From an uncultured Candidatus Poseidoniales archaeon (lineage in GTDB: Archaea; Thermoplasmatota; Poseidoniia; Poseidoniales; Thalassarchaeaceae), in the NCBI GenBank assembly GCA_950068635.1, contig CATMIM010000052.1, positions 1-7,023 of the forward strand: 7,023 nucleotides of DNA, given 5' to 3'. Shown here in pieces: positions 6,024 to 7,023 of this stretch. The position numbers were made by a program, and so were the translations under genes. The notes under the pieces are model-generated. The model searched no databases. It saw only the letters and a program-made list of their open reading frames with translations, and was not told where the DNA came from. Position 1 is the stretch's first letter, and every line of letters begins with the position of its first letter.

Positions 6024-7023
6024 ATGAGTTCCAACCCATTCGACATCCGGCCGTTGGAGCGGAGCCAGCTGAAACTGCTGGTTGGGAGGAAGGATCTGCT
6101 GGGCACCCTGTCACACCACCTGAGGTTCTATTCACCCCGGGTGATCTGTCTGGTGGGGGAGCGCGGCAGTGGGCGCACTTCACTGGCACAGACGTTGTCT
6201 TCGATCACCGAGCAATACTACTCCCCCCCCTTCTGGCCGAGCGGCGATGTAGCCACCCGATTCCTGGAGGAGATGTACTGCAGCCTGCTCGATGTTTTCG
6301 AGACTCCACCGGTCCGCGGAGCACTCGTTGAGGGGCTGGTCACCGAGTTGCAATCACGCACCGGGAACATGGCGATGATCACCTTCGATTTCCCCAACGT
6401 ATCGGGTGCCGATCTAGCCTCCGCCATGTCCGACCTGATGCCCGTGCTCAGACGCCTCCGTGCGCTCGTGCTGGTCACCGTCACTCCCGGGCAGTTGAGC
6501 GCCTTCCCAGAGGACCTTACGCAGGAGATGGATGTCACCGATTCGCTCGCGCCGCTGGAGCGCTCCGAAGTGAAGGATCTGATCCAGCGCAGGATGGCTT
6601 TGTCGTCCAGGGAGCGCTGGGCTCCTCCGGAGCATGTCATCGACAATCTGCTCGATGTGACTGGGGGCCACGCGGGCCGGGTCTTGCGCCATCTGCGCGA
6701 CCTTGTGGACCACTCGCGTGGCGTGCGCATGACGAGCATGCGGCGTATCGAATTGGAACTCAGCCTGGAGGTGCGCGAGCCCACCCAGATCGAGGACGAG
6801 AGTTTCCAGCGGGTTGCCAGCGAGGCGAAACCGATAGTCGAGCCGCATATCGTGATCAAGGATCCGGATGCGCAGGACACCTGGGACAGCCAGGATGAGG
6901 AGGAGGACGATGATATCGCCGACGACGTGCCCGAAGTGGGCTACGACGAGGCAGCAGACGACGATGATGGCTGGGAGCCGGAGACGAGTCTGCCCGCACT
7001 CAGTCTCAAAGAGGAGTTCGCGG
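6024..7023 (+). CDS. AAA+-like ATPase with degenerate Walker motifs, 3'-truncated by window edge
   Basis: The frame is open to the window end (333 residues seen). I do not recognise a named family; the layout resembles Orc1/Cdc6-like or ExeA/TniB-like AAA+ proteins. Seen: NPFDIRPLE (4-12); LVGRKDLLGTL (19-29), like the 'GRxxEL' opening of such ATPases; a P-loop GERGSGRTS (45-53) with Arg51 in place of the usual Lys; MITFDF (118-123) as Walker B, with Phe instead of Glu after Asp122; a sensor-1-like strand LVLVTVTPGQL (148-158); lid motif PLERSEVKDLIQRRM; and sensor-2-like GGHAGRVLRHL (214-224). After about residue 250 come an unassigned stretch and then a very acidic segment (DEEEDDDIADD). 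No membrane segment is visible. ATG 6024 was chosen although no clear Shine-Dalgarno site precedes it. An in-frame ATG at 5985 adds 13 residues with codons unlike the rest of the gene. Confidence 0.8.
   Translation, partial: MSSNPFDIRPLERSQLKLLVGRKDLLGTLSHHLRFYSPRVICLVGERGSGRTSLAQTLSSITEQYYSPPFWPSGDVATRFLEEMYCSLLDVFETPPVRGALVEGLVTELQSRTGNMAMITFDFPNVSGADLASAMSDLMPVLRRLRALVLVTVTPGQLSAFPEDLTQEMDVTDSLAPLERSEVKDLIQRRMALSSRERWAPPEHVIDNLLDVTGGHAGRVLRHLRDLVDHSRGVRMTSMRRIELELSLEVREPTQIEDESFQRVASEAKPIVEPHIVIKDPDAQDTWDSQDEEEDDDIADDVPEVGYDEAADDDDGWEPETSLPALSLKEEFA
6223..6230 (+). repeat. Run of eight C inside the AAA+ gene
   Basis: The run encodes Ser-Pro-Pro within YYSPPF. Family-like protein sequence continues in one frame on both sides, so no frameshift is present in this copy. 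The run is a spot for slippage or sequencing error. Confidence 0.8.

Noticed and set aside
6223..6230. Possible frameshift at the eight-C run
   Set aside because: The same frame gives AAA+-like sequence before and after the run, so no shift is needed.
5846..6331. Plus-strand frame starting from a TTG in the intergenic region
   Set aside because: It overlaps the AAA+ gene in another frame, begins inside the palindrome and TATA-like box, and its product shows no domain pattern.

Overview
The window most likely comes from a euryarchaeal chromosome, probably the Thermoplasmatota / Marine Group II (Poseidoniales) side. The reasons are an archaeal-type SMC head, a compact smc-scpA-scpB operon, a class II HMG-CoA reductase (a bacterial-type enzyme known from Archaeoglobi and Thermoplasmata), a TATA-box-like element in the one real intergenic region, and Shine-Dalgarno sites of the GGTGA/GAGGGG type. 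The lineage call is inference from remembered family features; no search was run. The DNA is GC-rich except for one AT-rich patch.

Positions 1-4351 (+ strand) hold the chromosome-condensation operon. It starts with the C-terminal part of SMC (hinge, descending coiled coil, ATPase C-lobe, acidic tail; the 5' end lies outside the window). ScpA follows 13 bases later, and ScpB overlaps ScpA by 4 bases (ATGA). The three products would form one SMC-kleisin complex that loops and compacts DNA. Positions 4358-5653 (- strand) hold a complete class II HMG-CoA reductase, convergent with scpB across a 6-base gap. In an archaeon this enzyme makes mevalonate for membrane isoprenoids.

Positions 5654-6023 form a roughly 370-base non-coding divergent region. 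Its centre (about 5772-5857) holds repeated CGTTAAT-type elements in both orientations, an 18/21 direct repeat, a perfect 14-base palindrome and an adjoining TTTATATTT box. All six TTAA tetramers I saw in the window lie between 5778 and 5961. From 6024 to the right edge an AAA+-like ATPase gene is open and incomplete. Its Walker A lysine is replaced by arginine and its Walker B lacks the usual glutamate, and a very acidic segment follows the ATPase region.

The repeat cluster next to this unusual ATPase is the most interesting part. It could be an operator controlling one or both divergent genes, or an origin or partition-like site. The sequence alone does not decide. SMC, ScpB and the AAA+ protein all carry long acidic, low-complexity segments.
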